Positions 26,604 through 36,444 of a stretch of 64,000 nt of DNA are shown piece after piece. Within the stretch, counting starts at the first letter, position 1. Every line of letters starts with the position of its first letter. Source of the DNA: Jejuia sp047345485 (GTDB lineage Bacteria > Bacteroidota > Bacteroidia > Flavobacteriales > Flavobacteriaceae). The stretch covers positions 1 through 64,000 of the forward strand of contig NZ_JBLFEN010000007.1 of NCBI RefSeq assembly GCF_047345485.1, given 5' to 3'. The notes below the pieces were generated by a model that had not been told where the DNA came from, ran no database searches, and was given only the letters and a program-made list of their open reading frames with translations. A program made the translations under genes and the position numbers.

Positions 26604-28910
26604 ATGAATATTAAAAGTGTATTATTTTATTTAGTAAGTCTGTCAATGATTTTTTCTTGTAGTGAGCAAAAGCAATCGAGTGCATCCTATTCTAAAAAAG
26701 ATTCAATCAATAAAAAAGTTGATTCTTTACTCGAATTAATGACTCTTGAGGAAAAGGTTGGACAAATGAACCAATACAATGGGTTTTGGGATGTAACAGG
26801 TCCTGGGCCAACTGATGGTAACGCTAAATTAAAATATGATCACTTAAAAAATGGATTAGTAGGATCTATGCTATCTGTAAGAGGCGCCAAAGAAGTTAGA
26901 GCTGTTCAAAAGATTGCAGTTGAAGAAACGAGACTTGGTATCCCACTAATTATAGGTTTTGATGTCATACACGGTTATAAAACACTTAGCCCAATACCAC
27001 TAGCAGAAGCAGCTAGTTGGGATTTAGAGGCTATAAAAAAATCTGCCGAGGTAGCAGCTTCTGAAGCTGCTGCTTCCGGTATTAATTGGACTTTCGGTCC
27101 AATGGTTGATATTTCCAGAGATCCACGATGGGGACGTGTTATGGAAGGTGGCGGAGAAGATCCTTATTTAGGTAGTGCAATTGCTAAGGCTAGAGTTACT
27201 GGTTTTCAAGGTGATGATTTGTCGAGTCCTAGTACTATAGCTGCATGTGCAAAACATTTTGCAGGTTATGGATTTTCTGAGGCTGGTAAAGAATATAACA
27301 CTGTAGACATTGGGACTTCCACACTCTACAATATTGTTTTACCACCATTTAAAGCAGCTTCAGATGCTGGCGTAAAATCTATGATGAATGCATTTAACGA
27401 TCTTAATGGCGTACCCGCAACAGGAAATAAATTTCTACTTAGAGATATACTTAAGGGTAAATGGAATTTTAATGGTTTTGTGGTGTCAGACTGGGCATCA
27501 ATAAAAGAAATGGAGACTTGGGGTTATGCTAAAAATAAAAAAGACGCTGCTAAGTTTGCTGTAATTGCAGGATCTGATTTAGATATGGAATCTAGTGCAT
27601 ATGTAACTGAATTAAAAACACTGGTTGAAGAAGGTGCTGTAGATGAAAGTATTGTGGATGATGCCGTTAGGCGCATTCTTACTGTTAAGTTCGAACTTGG
27701 TCTTTTTGATGATCCTTATAGATACTGCGACGAAGCTAGAGAAAAAGCTGTAATAAATAGTAAAGCAAATCATGATGCAGTATTAGATATGGCTAAAAAG
27801 TCGATAGTGCTTTTAAAAAATGATAATCAATTACTACCTCTCGAAAAAAATGGACAAACTATAGCCTTAATTGGAGCTTTGGCTTCTGAAAAAAATAGTC
27901 CCTTAGGAAGTTGGAGAATAGCCTCTGATGATAACACAGCTGTTTCTGTATTAGAAGGGATGCAAAACTATAAAGGCAATACGTTAGTTTTTAAAAAAGG
28001 AGCAGATGTTTCTATTGGCAAAACTATTTTTACCGAAGAAGTAAAGATTAACACAACAGATAAAAGTGAATTTAAATCTGCTATTAATGCAGCTAAAAAA
28101 GCAGATAAAGTAGTTATTGTGCTTGGAGAGCATGGTTTTCAAAGTGGAGAAGCTAGAAGCAGGACAGATATAGGTTTACCAGGCATACAACAAGAGCTTT
28201 TAGAAGCTGTTTATGCTGTAAACAAAAACGTAGTTCTTGTTCTTAATAATGGTAGACCACTCATTATTAATTGGGCGTCAAAGCATATTCCAGCAATAGT
28301 AGAAGCATGGCAATTAGGATCGCAAACTGGTAATGCAGTAGCTCAAGTTCTTTATGGAGATTACAACCCTAGTGGAAAACTGCCTATGACGTTTCCTAGA
28401 AACGTTGGGCAAATTCCAATTTATTATAATTATAAAAATACGGGCAGACCAGTAAATGAGCAGGCTGATAATCCTGATTTTGTATTCTGGTCTCACTATA
28501 GTGATGTAGAAAACACGCCTTTATATCCTTTTGGTCATGGTTTAAGTTATACCTCTTTTGAATACAAAAACATTAATTTGTCTAAAACAGTTTATGATAT
28601 TAATGAAAATATAAATATATCTTTTAAAATTACTAATACTGGTGATTTTATAGGTAAAGAAGTTACACAGCTGTACATAAGAGATTTACACGCTAGTATT
28701 ACAAGACCAGTTAAAGAACTTAAAGGATTTAAACTTGTAGAATTAAATATTGGTGAAAGTAAATCGATAAACTTCACACTAACTAAGAAAGAACTTGGTT
28801 TTTATAATAACCAAGGTGAATTTATTGTAGAACCTGGTGAATTTGAAGTTTTTATCGGAGGTAGCTCTATAACTAGCCTAAAAGAAAAGTTTGAGTTAGT
28901 CTCCAAATAG
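26604..28910 (+). CDS. GH3 glycoside hydrolase (BglX-like)
   Basis: Lipoprotein of 768 residues (lipobox MIFSC, Cys19). The GH3 N-domain contains GFDVIHGYKTLSPIPLAEAA, SRDPRWGRVMEGGGEDPYLG and the nucleophile Asp296 in VVSDWASIKE. The GH3 C-domain includes GEHGFQSGEARSRTDIGLPG, and a fibronectin-III-like domain ends the chain. The overall pattern is that of periplasmic BglX-type beta-glucosidases, some of which also take xylosides. In this locus it may act on xylo-oligosaccharides or remove glucose side units; the sequence alone cannot decide. It is co-directional with the flanking genes, with 58- and 75-base gaps. Confidence 0.92.
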   Translation: MNIKSVLFYLVSLSMIFSCSEQKQSSASYSKKDSINKKVDSLLELMTLEEKVGQMNQYNGFWDVTGPGPTDGNAKLKYDHLKNGLVGSMLSVRGAKEVRAVQKIAVEETRLGIPLIIGFDVIHGYKTLSPIPLAEAASWDLEAIKKSAEVAASEAAASGINWTFGPMVDISRDPRWGRVMEGGGEDPYLGSAIAKARVTGFQGDDLSSPSTIAACAKHFAGYGFSEAGKEYNTVDIGTSTLYNIVLPPFKAASDAGVKSMMNAFNDLNGVPATGNKFLLRDILKGKWNFNGFVVSDWASIKEMETWGYAKNKKDAAKFAVIAGSDLDMESSAYVTELKTLVEEGAVDESIVDDAVRRILTVKFELGLFDDPYRYCDEAREKAVINSKANHDAVLDMAKKSIVLLKNDNQLLPLEKNGQTIALIGALASEKNSPLGSWRIASDDNTAVSVLEGMQNYKGNTLVFKKGADVSIGKTIFTEEVKINTTDKSEFKSAINAAKKADKVVIVLGEHGFQSGEARSRTDIGLPGIQQELLEAVYAVNKNVVLVLNNGRPLIINWASKHIPAIVEAWQLGSQTGNAVAQVLYGDYNPSGKLPMTFPRNVGQIPIYYNYKNTGRPVNEQADNPDFVFWSHYSDVENTPLYPFGHGLSYTSFEYKNINLSKTVYDINENINISFKITNTGDFIGKEVTQLYIRDLHASITRPVKELKGFKLVELNIGESKSINFTLTKKELGFYNNQGEFIVEPGEFEVFIGGSSITSLKEKFELVSK

Positions 28911-28985
28911 CGACAACTAGTCATTTAAACGCATAATAATGTGACTTAGATGAGTTATCAAAAAACCCCTTATAAAATTGCATAA

Positions 28986-30323
28986 ATGAAAAATTTAATT
29001 AATTACTTAAAAATATTTCTTTTAATAATATTTAGTCTAATTGTTTCTTGTGGAAGTGATGATGATCTAAATGTAACAGTTATTGATGAAGAAAGAGAAA
29101 TACCTATTTCTGTTGATTTTGAAGTAACTATATCTGAAACAAATACATTTGAAATTACTGTTAACAACACCTCTACAGGAACTAATGGTTTAATTAGTTA
29201 TTGGCAATTTACAGAAAATGGAGAACGTGTTGCCGATAATGACGGACCAGAAACACATGTTTACGCGGTGGCTGGAGATTATTTAGTAACGTTAACTGTA
29301 GAAGCTCCTGATGCAGACATTACAGTTAGTAAAACAGTAACTATTGCTGAAACCAGTACTGATAATACTGCTTTAAAGAATGCAGCAAATGGATTTTCTA
29401 TGGGTATGGCAGTACGCTCTAATCGTTTATCAGGAAGCCATAATGCTGTTTTGGTTCGCGAGTTTAATAGCCTTACTGCAGAATTTGAAATGAAGATGGA
29501 TCAAATCTACAAGACTGAAGGGAGCTTAGATTTTACAGCATCTGATATCATAGTAGATTATGGCGTTGCCAACAATATGGATGTTCACGGTCATACATTG
29601 GTTTGGCATAACTCTATCCCTAGTTGGATGAATAATTTTTCTGGAACAGATGAAGAGTTTGAGACCCTAGTTGAAGACTATATCACTACAGTAATGCAAA
29701 GGTACGCTGGTAAGGTTAGATCTTGGGATGTTGTTAACGAAGCTATTGAAGATGGCTCTAATGCACTAAGAAACTCAATTTTTAGACAAAAAATGGGAGA
29801 TAATTATATCGAAAAATGTTATCAATATGCTAGAGCTGCAGATCCTAATGCAATACTATTTTACAACGACTATAATGTTACTTTCGATACAGGCAAACAA
29901 AATGCGATGTTTGCTATTGTAGATAATTTACAATCAAAAAACTTAATTGATGGCGTTGGTGCGCAAATGCATATTTCTTTTAATTTTCCTACCAGAACCC
30001 AAATACAAAGTGTAGTTGACGGAACAGTATCTAGAGGTTTAAAAATGCATTTTGCAGAATTAGACATAAGAGTAAACCCAAATAATGATATTACATCTTT
30101 AACACAACAAAGGGCTATAGCACAACAAAACAAAGCTAAAGAAGTTGCTGAAATATATAATGCAATACCTGATGAAAACAAATTTGCTTTGACGCTTTGG
30201 GGTATGAGAGATAGTGAATCTTGGTTACCAGAATTTTGGGGACAACCAGATTGGGGACTATTTTATAATGAAGATTTCTCACCTAAAAGATCTCACGAAG
30301 GCTTATTAGAAGGAATGGAATAG
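28986..30323 (+). CDS. GH10 endo-1,4-beta-xylanase lipoprotein
   Basis: Lipoprotein of 445 residues (lipobox LIVSC, Cys22). A PKD-like module (about 35-120, SYWQFTENGERVADNDGPET) precedes a GH10 catalytic domain (about 130-440). Diagnostic motifs are HGHTLVWHNSIPSWM, the acid/base Glu252 in WDVVNEAIEDG and the nucleophile Glu358 in MHFAELDIRVN. The enzyme hydrolyses internal beta-1,4 bonds of xylan, probably at the cell surface, giving oligomers for SusCD import. It is the strongest evidence that the locus targets xylan. A strong terminator follows, ending the operon. Confidence 0.95.
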   Translation: MKNLINYLKIFLLIIFSLIVSCGSDDDLNVTVIDEEREIPISVDFEVTISETNTFEITVNNTSTGTNGLISYWQFTENGERVADNDGPETHVYAVAGDYLVTLTVEAPDADITVSKTVTIAETSTDNTALKNAANGFSMGMAVRSNRLSGSHNAVLVREFNSLTAEFEMKMDQIYKTEGSLDFTASDIIVDYGVANNMDVHGHTLVWHNSIPSWMNNFSGTDEEFETLVEDYITTVMQRYAGKVRSWDVVNEAIEDGSNALRNSIFRQKMGDNYIEKCYQYARAADPNAILFYNDYNVTFDTGKQNAMFAIVDNLQSKNLIDGVGAQMHISFNFPTRTQIQSVVDGTVSRGLKMHFAELDIRVNPNNDITSLTQQRAIAQQNKAKEVAEIYNAIPDENKFALTLWGMRDSESWLPEFWGQPDWGLFYNEDFSPKRSHEGLLEGME

Positions 30324-30348
30324 CATTTTTTAACGTATATTTTCCTTA

Positions 30349-30395
30349 AAAACTACAATGCCCTGGAAATCAAATTTACAGGGCATTGTAGTTTT
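30349..30395 (+). terminator. Strong intrinsic terminator of the xylan operon
   Basis: Perfect 17-bp stem AAAACTACAATGCCCTG/CAGGGCATTGTAGTTTT with a 13-base loop, 25 bases after the GH10 stop. The A and T flanks make it work from either strand. Confidence 0.9.
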
Positions 30396-30566
30396 AAATA
30401 TGTAATAGAGATTTAATAATACCTCTCAAAATGCGTCTAATTTAGATTATAGAAAGATTGCTCTATCCCTTTTAAAGTTGTTAAAAGAATTTACCTAAAG
30501 TTAATAAACTAAACGCTTAATATCTGCACTTAAAATATACTACAATTACATAAATTTTAGTCAATA

Positions 30567-30598
30567 AAAAAGCTCATTAAATAAATAACGAGCTTTTT
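30567..30598 (-). terminator. Intrinsic terminator after the minus-strand GH3
   Basis: Nine-bp stem AAAAAGCTC/GAGCTTTTT with a 14-base loop; the minus strand runs into a T run. It lies about 30 bases past the GH3 stop. Confidence 0.75.
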
Positions 30599-30628
30599 AG
30601 TGAATTAATTTCTTATTAAAAAAGTAAT

Positions 30629-32842
30629 TTATTTAACACTTACTTTTATTTGTTTAATAATATTATTTGATGCATTACCAACGTATATGATATAATCTCC
30701 TTTTTCAATATTCCATTCAGATTTACTTTCATCATAATACGCTAAAGCACTTACTGGGATATTTATACTAACAGTATTGGATTTACCAGCTTCTAAATTT
30801 AGTTTTTCAAAGCCTTTAAGTTCTTTTAAAGCTCTTTTAACCTTAGATTTTTTCTTTCCTACATATACTTGTACAACCTCAGCGCCACTGATATTTCCCG
30901 TATTAGTTACTTTACATGACACATTTATTGTATCGTCTTTACCGTATTTAGTAGCATTTGTTTTAATATTAGATAAACTAAAATTGGTGTACGACAAACC
31001 AAAACCAAAGGCATATTCTGGTTCAATTTTTTTGGCATCATGCCAACGGTAACCCACTAATATATCTTCTTTATAGTATTGGTTTGTGCCATCTCCTGGG
31101 TAAGACAATTCGCCAAACGAGTGTGCACCATTATCCTCTAACCTTTTAGGAAACGAAAACGGTAATTTACCTGACGGATTTATATCTCCACTAACCACAT
31201 CGGCTATTGCATGACCAGCCATACTGCCTAAATACCATGTTTGTAATAAGCCCTCAACATTTGATAACCATGGCATATCTACTGCATTACCAGTAACAAG
31301 TAACATTCCTAATTTAGGGTTTATAGCTTTTAAATCTCTTATAAGTTCTTTTTGATTATAAGGTAATTCAAAAGATTGTCTGTCGTCACCTTCACAATCT
31401 TGTAAATGACTTTTATTTAAACCGCCCACATACAAAATAATATCTGCCTTTTTAGCTACCTGAAGCGCTTCTAACCTAAGTGAGTCTTGGTTTAATTTTG
31501 AAGGTATTACATTGTCATATACAGATGGCCCAGTATGGTAGCCCATAGCGTGTATAATCTTAGCATTTTTGTAACGTTGTTTAAGTCCTTCAAGCGGAGA
31601 AATTTCAAACTGTGGTTTCAATTCAGATGAACCACCTCCTGCAGTCATTGAGCGTGTTGCATTTTCACCAATTACAGCAATGGTAATGCCTTGTTTATCT
31701 TCAATCGGGAAAAAGTTATTTTCATTTTTTAATAAAACTATACCCTCTTGTGCTACGCTTCTAGCAACATCATGATGAGCTTTTGTATTAACACTACCAA
31801 ACCCTCTGTTCTGTTTTAAAGTAGTGCGGTACATCAATCTTAAAATACGTCTTACTTTATCATCAACAACAGATTCTTCAATATCACCATCTTTAATAGC
31901 TTTTAAAAATGGTAATGCTAAATAATAATGATCATAATGGTTTGATGTTGTAGTACCCAAACCATCAGTACCTGTTCCCATTTCTAAATCTAAACCATTA
32001 ATTGCTGCTTCTTTAGTATCGTGAGCAGAACTCCAATCACTTATCACAACACCATCAAATTCCCAATCTCCTTTTAAAATAGTTTTGGTAAGTAATTCAT
32101 GATGTGTAGTATATTGTCCTCTAAACTTATTGTAAGCACCCATGATAGCCCAAACGCCGGCGTCTTGTACAGCAGCCTTAAATGCAGGCAAATAAATTTC
32201 ATGTAGTGCTCTATCACTAACTTCAACATTAATAGTACTTCTCCAGTGCTCTTGATTATTTAATGCAAAATGTTTTACACAAGCAGCCACATTATTTTTT
32301 TGAACACCTTTAATATAGGGTACAACCATGGTTGATGCTAAAAAAGGATCTTCACCCAAATACTCAAAGTTTCTACCGTTAAGTGGTGTTCTATAAATAT
32401 TTACACCAGGACCTAACAACACATCTTTTTCTCTGTAAAGTGCTTCTTCACCTATACTTTCACCAAATTGGGCAGCTAAGTTTGGGTTAAAACTAGATGC
32501 CAAACACGTAAGTGCTGGAAATGCAGTAATAGAATCGTTAGTCCAACCCGCGTAATCCCAAGAGTCCCAACTTATTTCTGCTCTTACGCCATGAGGACCA
32601 TCAGACATCCATATTTCTGGTATACCAAGCCTTTCAACACCTTTTGTGCTAAACTTTGATTGTGCATGACACATGGCTACTTTTTCTTCTAAAGTTAGCA
32701 ACGGAAGTATACTGTCAATTTTACGCTCTACAATATTAGCGCTAGAATTATTAGATAATTTATTTTGAGCAACTATAGAACTATATGAAATTATAGAAAA
32801 TACAAGTGCTAAAATGTAACGATGCTTAATAGTAATATTCAT
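30629..32842 (-). CDS. GH3 glycoside hydrolase (beta-glucosidase/xylosidase type)
   Basis: Secreted or periplasmic enzyme of 737 residues with a cleavable signal peptide (ends SSIVAQ) rather than a lipobox. GH3 motifs are SDGPHGVRAEISWDSWDYAG, AACVKHFALNNQEHW and nucleophile Asp269 in VVISDWSSAHD. The C-domain has GDDRQSFELPYNQKELI and ends in a fibronectin-III-like domain (PEYAFGFGLSYTNF). This subtype is usually annotated beta-glucosidase, with xylosidase and other activities known in the family. It lies at the far end of the locus on the opposite strand with its own terminator, so it has its own promoter. Third GH3 in 19 kb, probably with a distinct substrate. Confidence 0.92.
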   Translation of the reverse strand: MNITIKHRYILALVFSIISYSSIVAQNKLSNNSSANIVERKIDSILPLLTLEEKVAMCHAQSKFSTKGVERLGIPEIWMSDGPHGVRAEISWDSWDYAGWTNDSITAFPALTCLASSFNPNLAAQFGESIGEEALYREKDVLLGPGVNIYRTPLNGRNFEYLGEDPFLASTMVVPYIKGVQKNNVAACVKHFALNNQEHWRSTINVEVSDRALHEIYLPAFKAAVQDAGVWAIMGAYNKFRGQYTTHHELLTKTILKGDWEFDGVVISDWSSAHDTKEAAINGLDLEMGTGTDGLGTTTSNHYDHYYLALPFLKAIKDGDIEESVVDDKVRRILRLMYRTTLKQNRGFGSVNTKAHHDVARSVAQEGIVLLKNENNFFPIEDKQGITIAVIGENATRSMTAGGGSSELKPQFEISPLEGLKQRYKNAKIIHAMGYHTGPSVYDNVIPSKLNQDSLRLEALQVAKKADIILYVGGLNKSHLQDCEGDDRQSFELPYNQKELIRDLKAINPKLGMLLVTGNAVDMPWLSNVEGLLQTWYLGSMAGHAIADVVSGDINPSGKLPFSFPKRLEDNGAHSFGELSYPGDGTNQYYKEDILVGYRWHDAKKIEPEYAFGFGLSYTNFSLSNIKTNATKYGKDDTINVSCKVTNTGNISGAEVVQVYVGKKKSKVKRALKELKGFEKLNLEAGKSNTVSINIPVSALAYYDESKSEWNIEKGDYIIYVGNASNNIIKQIKVSVK

Positions 32843-33106
32843 GTATTATTTATATTTTATTATTGTTTTTAACTGATTGTAAAAATACGTCGTGGTATAT
32901 TTTAAAAATAGAACTAATCGAGCAAATATTAGAATATATGATGTAACCGGTACTTTTGTTGTAACATCACTAAGTTAATTATTGTTAAATACTCCATTTT
33001 TTTTTTAACGCTTGTCAAGACGGTTGTGGTATGTTACTATTTTTTACTCCTTAAAACTTTTAGCCTAATTAGGTTTTTAAAGCTTTTTTAAAATCTTGTT
33101 TTTACC

Positions 33107-33114
33107 TAAATTTG
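33107..33114 (+). promoter_or_regulatory. -7 element before DUF255 gene
   Basis: TAAATTTG fits TAnnTTTG but ends only four bases before the ATG. If functional the mRNA would be leaderless or nearly so. No TTG stands at the expected -33 distance. Confidence 0.3.
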
Positions 33115-33118
33115 GAAT

Positions 33119-35224
33119 ATGAAGTATACCATATTACTAATTTTAGTTTTACTGATAAGTTGCAAAAATGAGTTGTCAGACAAAAAATCTGAATACAAAT
33201 ATACTAATGCACTAATACATGAGACTAGTCCTTACTTATTACAACATGCACACAATCCTGTAAATTGGTATGCTTGGAATGACAAAACATTAGAGAAAGC
33301 TAAATTAGAAAACAAACTTATAGTAATAAGCGTTGGCTATTCTGCTTGCCACTGGTGTCATGTTATGGAGCATGAAAGTTTTGAAGATAGCTTAGTAGCT
33401 CAAGTAATGAACACTAATTTTATAAATATAAAAGTAGATAGAGAAGAGCGACCAGATGTAGACCAAGTTTACATGAATGCTGTACAACTTATTACTGGTA
33501 GTGGTGGTTGGCCACTAAATGTTGTAACATTACCCGACGGAAGACCTATTTGGGGAGATACCTATTTAGAAAAAGAGAACTGGATAAATGTTTTAAAACA
33601 ACTCTCTAAAATTTATAAAGACACACCAAACAAACTTATACAACAGGCAAATAATATACAAAATGGAATAAATTCATTAGCGCTGATAAAGGTTAATAAA
33701 GATACACCTGTTTTTAAAAAACCATTTATTGCAACTGGAGTTTCTAATTGGTCTAAAAGTTTTGATGATACCTATGGAGGTCTAAATAAAGCTCCAAAAT
33801 TTATGATGCCTAATAACTATCACTTTTTAATGCGATATGCGTATCATAATAATGATGATAAACTTTTAGATTTTATAAACCTTACGTTAACTAAGATAGC
33901 TTATGGAGGTATTTATGACCACGTTGGAGGTGGATTTTCCAGATATTCTACCGATGAAAAATGGCATATACCTCATTTTGAAAAAATGCTTTATGATAAT
34001 GCGCAATTGGTAAGCTTATATTCAGATGCTTATCTACTTACTAAAAACGAATTATATAAAGATGTAGTTGAAGAAACATTGAATTTTATTAATCGAGAGA
34101 TGACTACTTCTGAAGGTGCATTCTATTCTTCTTTTGATGCCGACAGCACCACTCCTTCAGGTGAATTAGAAGAAGGCGCATTTTATGTATGGCAAAAGGA
34201 GGAATTACAACTACTTTTAAAAGAGGACTTTATTTTATTTTCAGAATATTACAACATTAATAATTTTGGCCTTTGGGAAAAAGATAATTATGTATTAATC
34301 AGAACAGATGATGATACTGATATCGCTAAAAAACATAACCTTTCTGAAGCACAGCTTAAAGAAAAGAAAACTCAGTGGAAAACAATCCTTAAAAAAGCCC
34401 GTAATACAAGACCCAAACCAAGAATGGACGACAAAACCTTAACCTCTTGGAATGGATTAATGTTAAAAGGTTATGTGGATGCATATCGCGTATTTCAAGA
34501 GGAAAAATATCTAGAAGCTGCTCAAAATAACGCAAATTTTATAACCTCTAAACTATTACGAAAAGATGGAGGACTTAACCGCACCTATAAAGCAGGCAAA
34601 AGTAAAATAAATGGATATTTAGAGGATTATGCCACTGTAATAGATGCGTATATTGCTCTATATGAAGTTACTTTAAATGAAAATTGGCTTATTACTGCTA
34701 ATAATTTGACCAAATATACCTTTCTTCATTTTTATGATGAAAAAAGTAAATTATTTTTTTACACTTCTGATGAAGACCCATCTTTAGTTACTAGAAATAC
34801 TGTATACTATGATAATGTAATACCTAGTAGTAACTCTATGATGGCAAAAAATTTATTCAAATTATTTCATTACTTTGATGATAAGCAGTTTGAAGGAACT
34901 GCTATTACAATGCTAAATAATGTAAAACCTGAGATGAATGCATATCCTACAGTATATTCTAATTGGTTTGATTTAATGTTGAACTATACTAATCCGTTTT
35001 ACGAAGTTGCCATTGTTGGTACTGAGGCTAAAAAGAAAATTGTAGACTTAAATAAAAACTACATCCCTAACAAACTTATAGCAGCAAGTATATCTGAAAA
35101 TGATATGCCTTTACTTAAAAATAGATATAACCCAGACCAAACACTAATTTATGTTTGTGTAAATAAAGCTTGTAAATTACCTGTTTCTAAAGTAGAAAAA
35201 GCAATTAATTTACTAAATAAATGA
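33119..35224 (+). CDS. Thioredoxin-domain protein of the DUF255/YyaL (SPATA20-like) family
   Basis: Lipoprotein-type leader (LLISC, Cys15) followed by the family signature LIHETSPYLLQHAHNPVNWY. A thioredoxin-like domain carries CHWC (Cys77-Cys80) in SVGYSACHWCHVMEHESFED. The remainder (about 200-690) is an alpha/alpha barrel like that of six-hairpin glycosidases (KAPKFMMPNNYHFLMRYAYH, HVGGGFSRYSTDEKWHIPHF). Length 701 is normal for the family. The biochemical role is unknown; a redox or sugar-related function is usually proposed. Its stop overlaps the start of the DUF1304 gene (ATGA), so the two are translationally coupled. Confidence 0.88.
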   Translation: MKYTILLILVLLISCKNELSDKKSEYKYTNALIHETSPYLLQHAHNPVNWYAWNDKTLEKAKLENKLIVISVGYSACHWCHVMEHESFEDSLVAQVMNTNFINIKVDREERPDVDQVYMNAVQLITGSGGWPLNVVTLPDGRPIWGDTYLEKENWINVLKQLSKIYKDTPNKLIQQANNIQNGINSLALIKVNKDTPVFKKPFIATGVSNWSKSFDDTYGGLNKAPKFMMPNNYHFLMRYAYHNNDDKLLDFINLTLTKIAYGGIYDHVGGGFSRYSTDEKWHIPHFEKMLYDNAQLVSLYSDAYLLTKNELYKDVVEETLNFINREMTTSEGAFYSSFDADSTTPSGELEEGAFYVWQKEELQLLLKEDFILFSEYYNINNFGLWEKDNYVLIRTDDDTDIAKKHNLSEAQLKEKKTQWKTILKKARNTRPKPRMDDKTLTSWNGLMLKGYVDAYRVFQEEKYLEAAQNNANFITSKLLRKDGGLNRTYKAGKSKINGYLEDYATVIDAYIALYEVTLNENWLITANNLTKYTFLHFYDEKSKLFFYTSDEDPSLVTRNTVYYDNVIPSSNSMMAKNLFKLFHYFDDKQFEGTAITMLNNVKPEMNAYPTVYSNWFDLMLNYTNPFYEVAIVGTEAKKKIVDLNKNYIPNKLIAASISENDMPLLKNRYNPDQTLIYVCVNKACKLPVSKVEKAINLLNK

Positions 35225-35580
35225 GTACTATAACCATAGTTTTTATAGGTATTGTTGCAGTAGAGCATTTTTATTTCTTAATTTTAGAAATGTTTTTTTG
35301 GACAACACCAAAAGGCATAAAAGCATTTGGATTAAAATCAAAAGAATTTGCAGAAGACACTAAGGTTTTAGCTGCAAACCAAGGATTGTATAATGGATTT
35401 TTAGCTGCAGGGTTAGTTTTCTCTATTTATACGAAGACCACTAATATTGCAATATTTTTTTTGATATGTGTGACTATTGCAGGTATTTATGGGTCTTACT
35501 CAACAAAGCAAATAAAATTATTTTATGTGCAAGCAGTCCCTGCAATCACTACTTTAATTATATTGCTTTTTACTAATTAA
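35221..35580 (+). CDS. DUF1304 small membrane protein
   Basis: Membrane protein of 119 residues with about four hydrophobic helices. EHFYFLILEMFFWTTPKGIK and LAANQGLYNGFLAAGLVFSI are the DUF1304 signatures. Function is unknown in the family. It overlaps the DUF255 gene by four bases and precedes mscS by 48 bases, suggesting one transcript. Confidence 0.88.
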   Translation: MSTITIVFIGIVAVEHFYFLILEMFFWTTPKGIKAFGLKSKEFAEDTKVLAANQGLYNGFLAAGLVFSIYTKTTNIAIFFLICVTIAGIYGSYSTKQIKLFYVQAVPAITTLIILLFTN

Positions 35581-35628
35581 TCTTTAACACATTTAAAAAA
35601 AATCACTTTTATTAAAACTTAAAAAAAT

Positions 35629-36444
35629 ATGGATTTAGAAAACATCGACACAGAAAAATGGCTTCAATTAGGTATAGACTATGGTTTAAAAATTCTAGGA
35701 GCAATAGTCATTTGGATAATTGGGTCTTGGGTAATTAAAAAATTACTTAAAACCGTTAAAAAAATAATGACAAAAAAGGATTATGATGAAAGCCTTCAAA
35801 AGTTTTTATTAAATCTTATAGGTTGGATTTTAAAAATCATATTAATTGTATCTATTTTAGGCACATTAGGGATTGAAACAACTTCGTTTGCAGCTATATT
35901 AGCGGCAGCAGGTTTAGCAATCGGATTAGCACTACAAGGTTCTTTAGGAAATTTTGCTGGTGGTGTTTTATTAATGATTTTTAGACCTATTAAAATTGGA
36001 GATTTAATTGAAGCTCAAGGTGAACTTGGTGTGGTTAAAGAAATTGAAATTTTCACTACAAAAATAATAACACCAACAAACAAGGAAGTTATTATACCCA
36101 ATGCAGCTTTATCTAATGGAAATATTACAAATTACTCCACTGAAGGAAAGTTACGTGTAGATTTAACAATAGGGGTAAGTTATGATGCAGATATAAAACA
36201 AACTAAAGATGTATTATTAAAAGTACTTACTGATAATCCGCAAGTATTACAAGATCCTGCACCTTCGGTAAATGTTTCTGAATTAGCAGATAGCTCAGTA
36301 AATTTTGCAGTAAGACCATACGCAACAGTAGCCGATTATTGGGATGTATATTTTGGTACTATTGAAAAATGTAAAATAGCTCTAGATGCTGCTGGTATTG
36401 AAATACCTTACCCACACAGTGTTGAAATACATAAGGACTCTTAA
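35629..36444 (+). CDS. mscS: Small-conductance mechanosensitive channel (MscS family)
   Basis: Channel of 271 residues. Three membrane helices lie in the first 130 residues; the pore-lining helix is Ala/Gly-rich (AAILAAAGLAIGLALQGSLG). A cytoplasmic beta domain follows (GVVKEIEIFTTKIITPTNKE, VIIPNAALSNGNITN) and an alpha/beta end. It releases solutes when membrane tension rises on hypo-osmotic shock. It converges on tsaB with a four-base stop-to-stop overlap, and its terminator appears to lie inside tsaB. Confidence 0.93.
   Translation: MDLENIDTEKWLQLGIDYGLKILGAIVIWIIGSWVIKKLLKTVKKIMTKKDYDESLQKFLLNLIGWILKIILIVSILGTLGIETTSFAAILAAAGLAIGLALQGSLGNFAGGVLLMIFRPIKIGDLIEAQGELGVVKEIEIFTTKIITPTNKEVIIPNAALSNGNITNYSTEGKLRVDLTIGVSYDADIKQTKDVLLKVLTDNPQVLQDPAPSVNVSELADSSVNFAVRPYATVADYWDVYFGTIEKCKIALDAAGIEIPYPHSVEIHKDS

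Larger units (their letters stand above)
30324..30628. other. 305-base gap between convergent GH10 and GH3 genes
   Basis: Contains two hairpins: a strong terminator serving the plus-strand operon (30349-30395) and another serving the minus-strand GH3 (30567-30598). Between them I see only AT-rich sequence. Confidence 0.6.

Noticed and set aside
32945..32975. GATGTAAC...GTAACATC inverted repeat before the DUF255 gene
   Set aside because: The arms are not true reverse complements.
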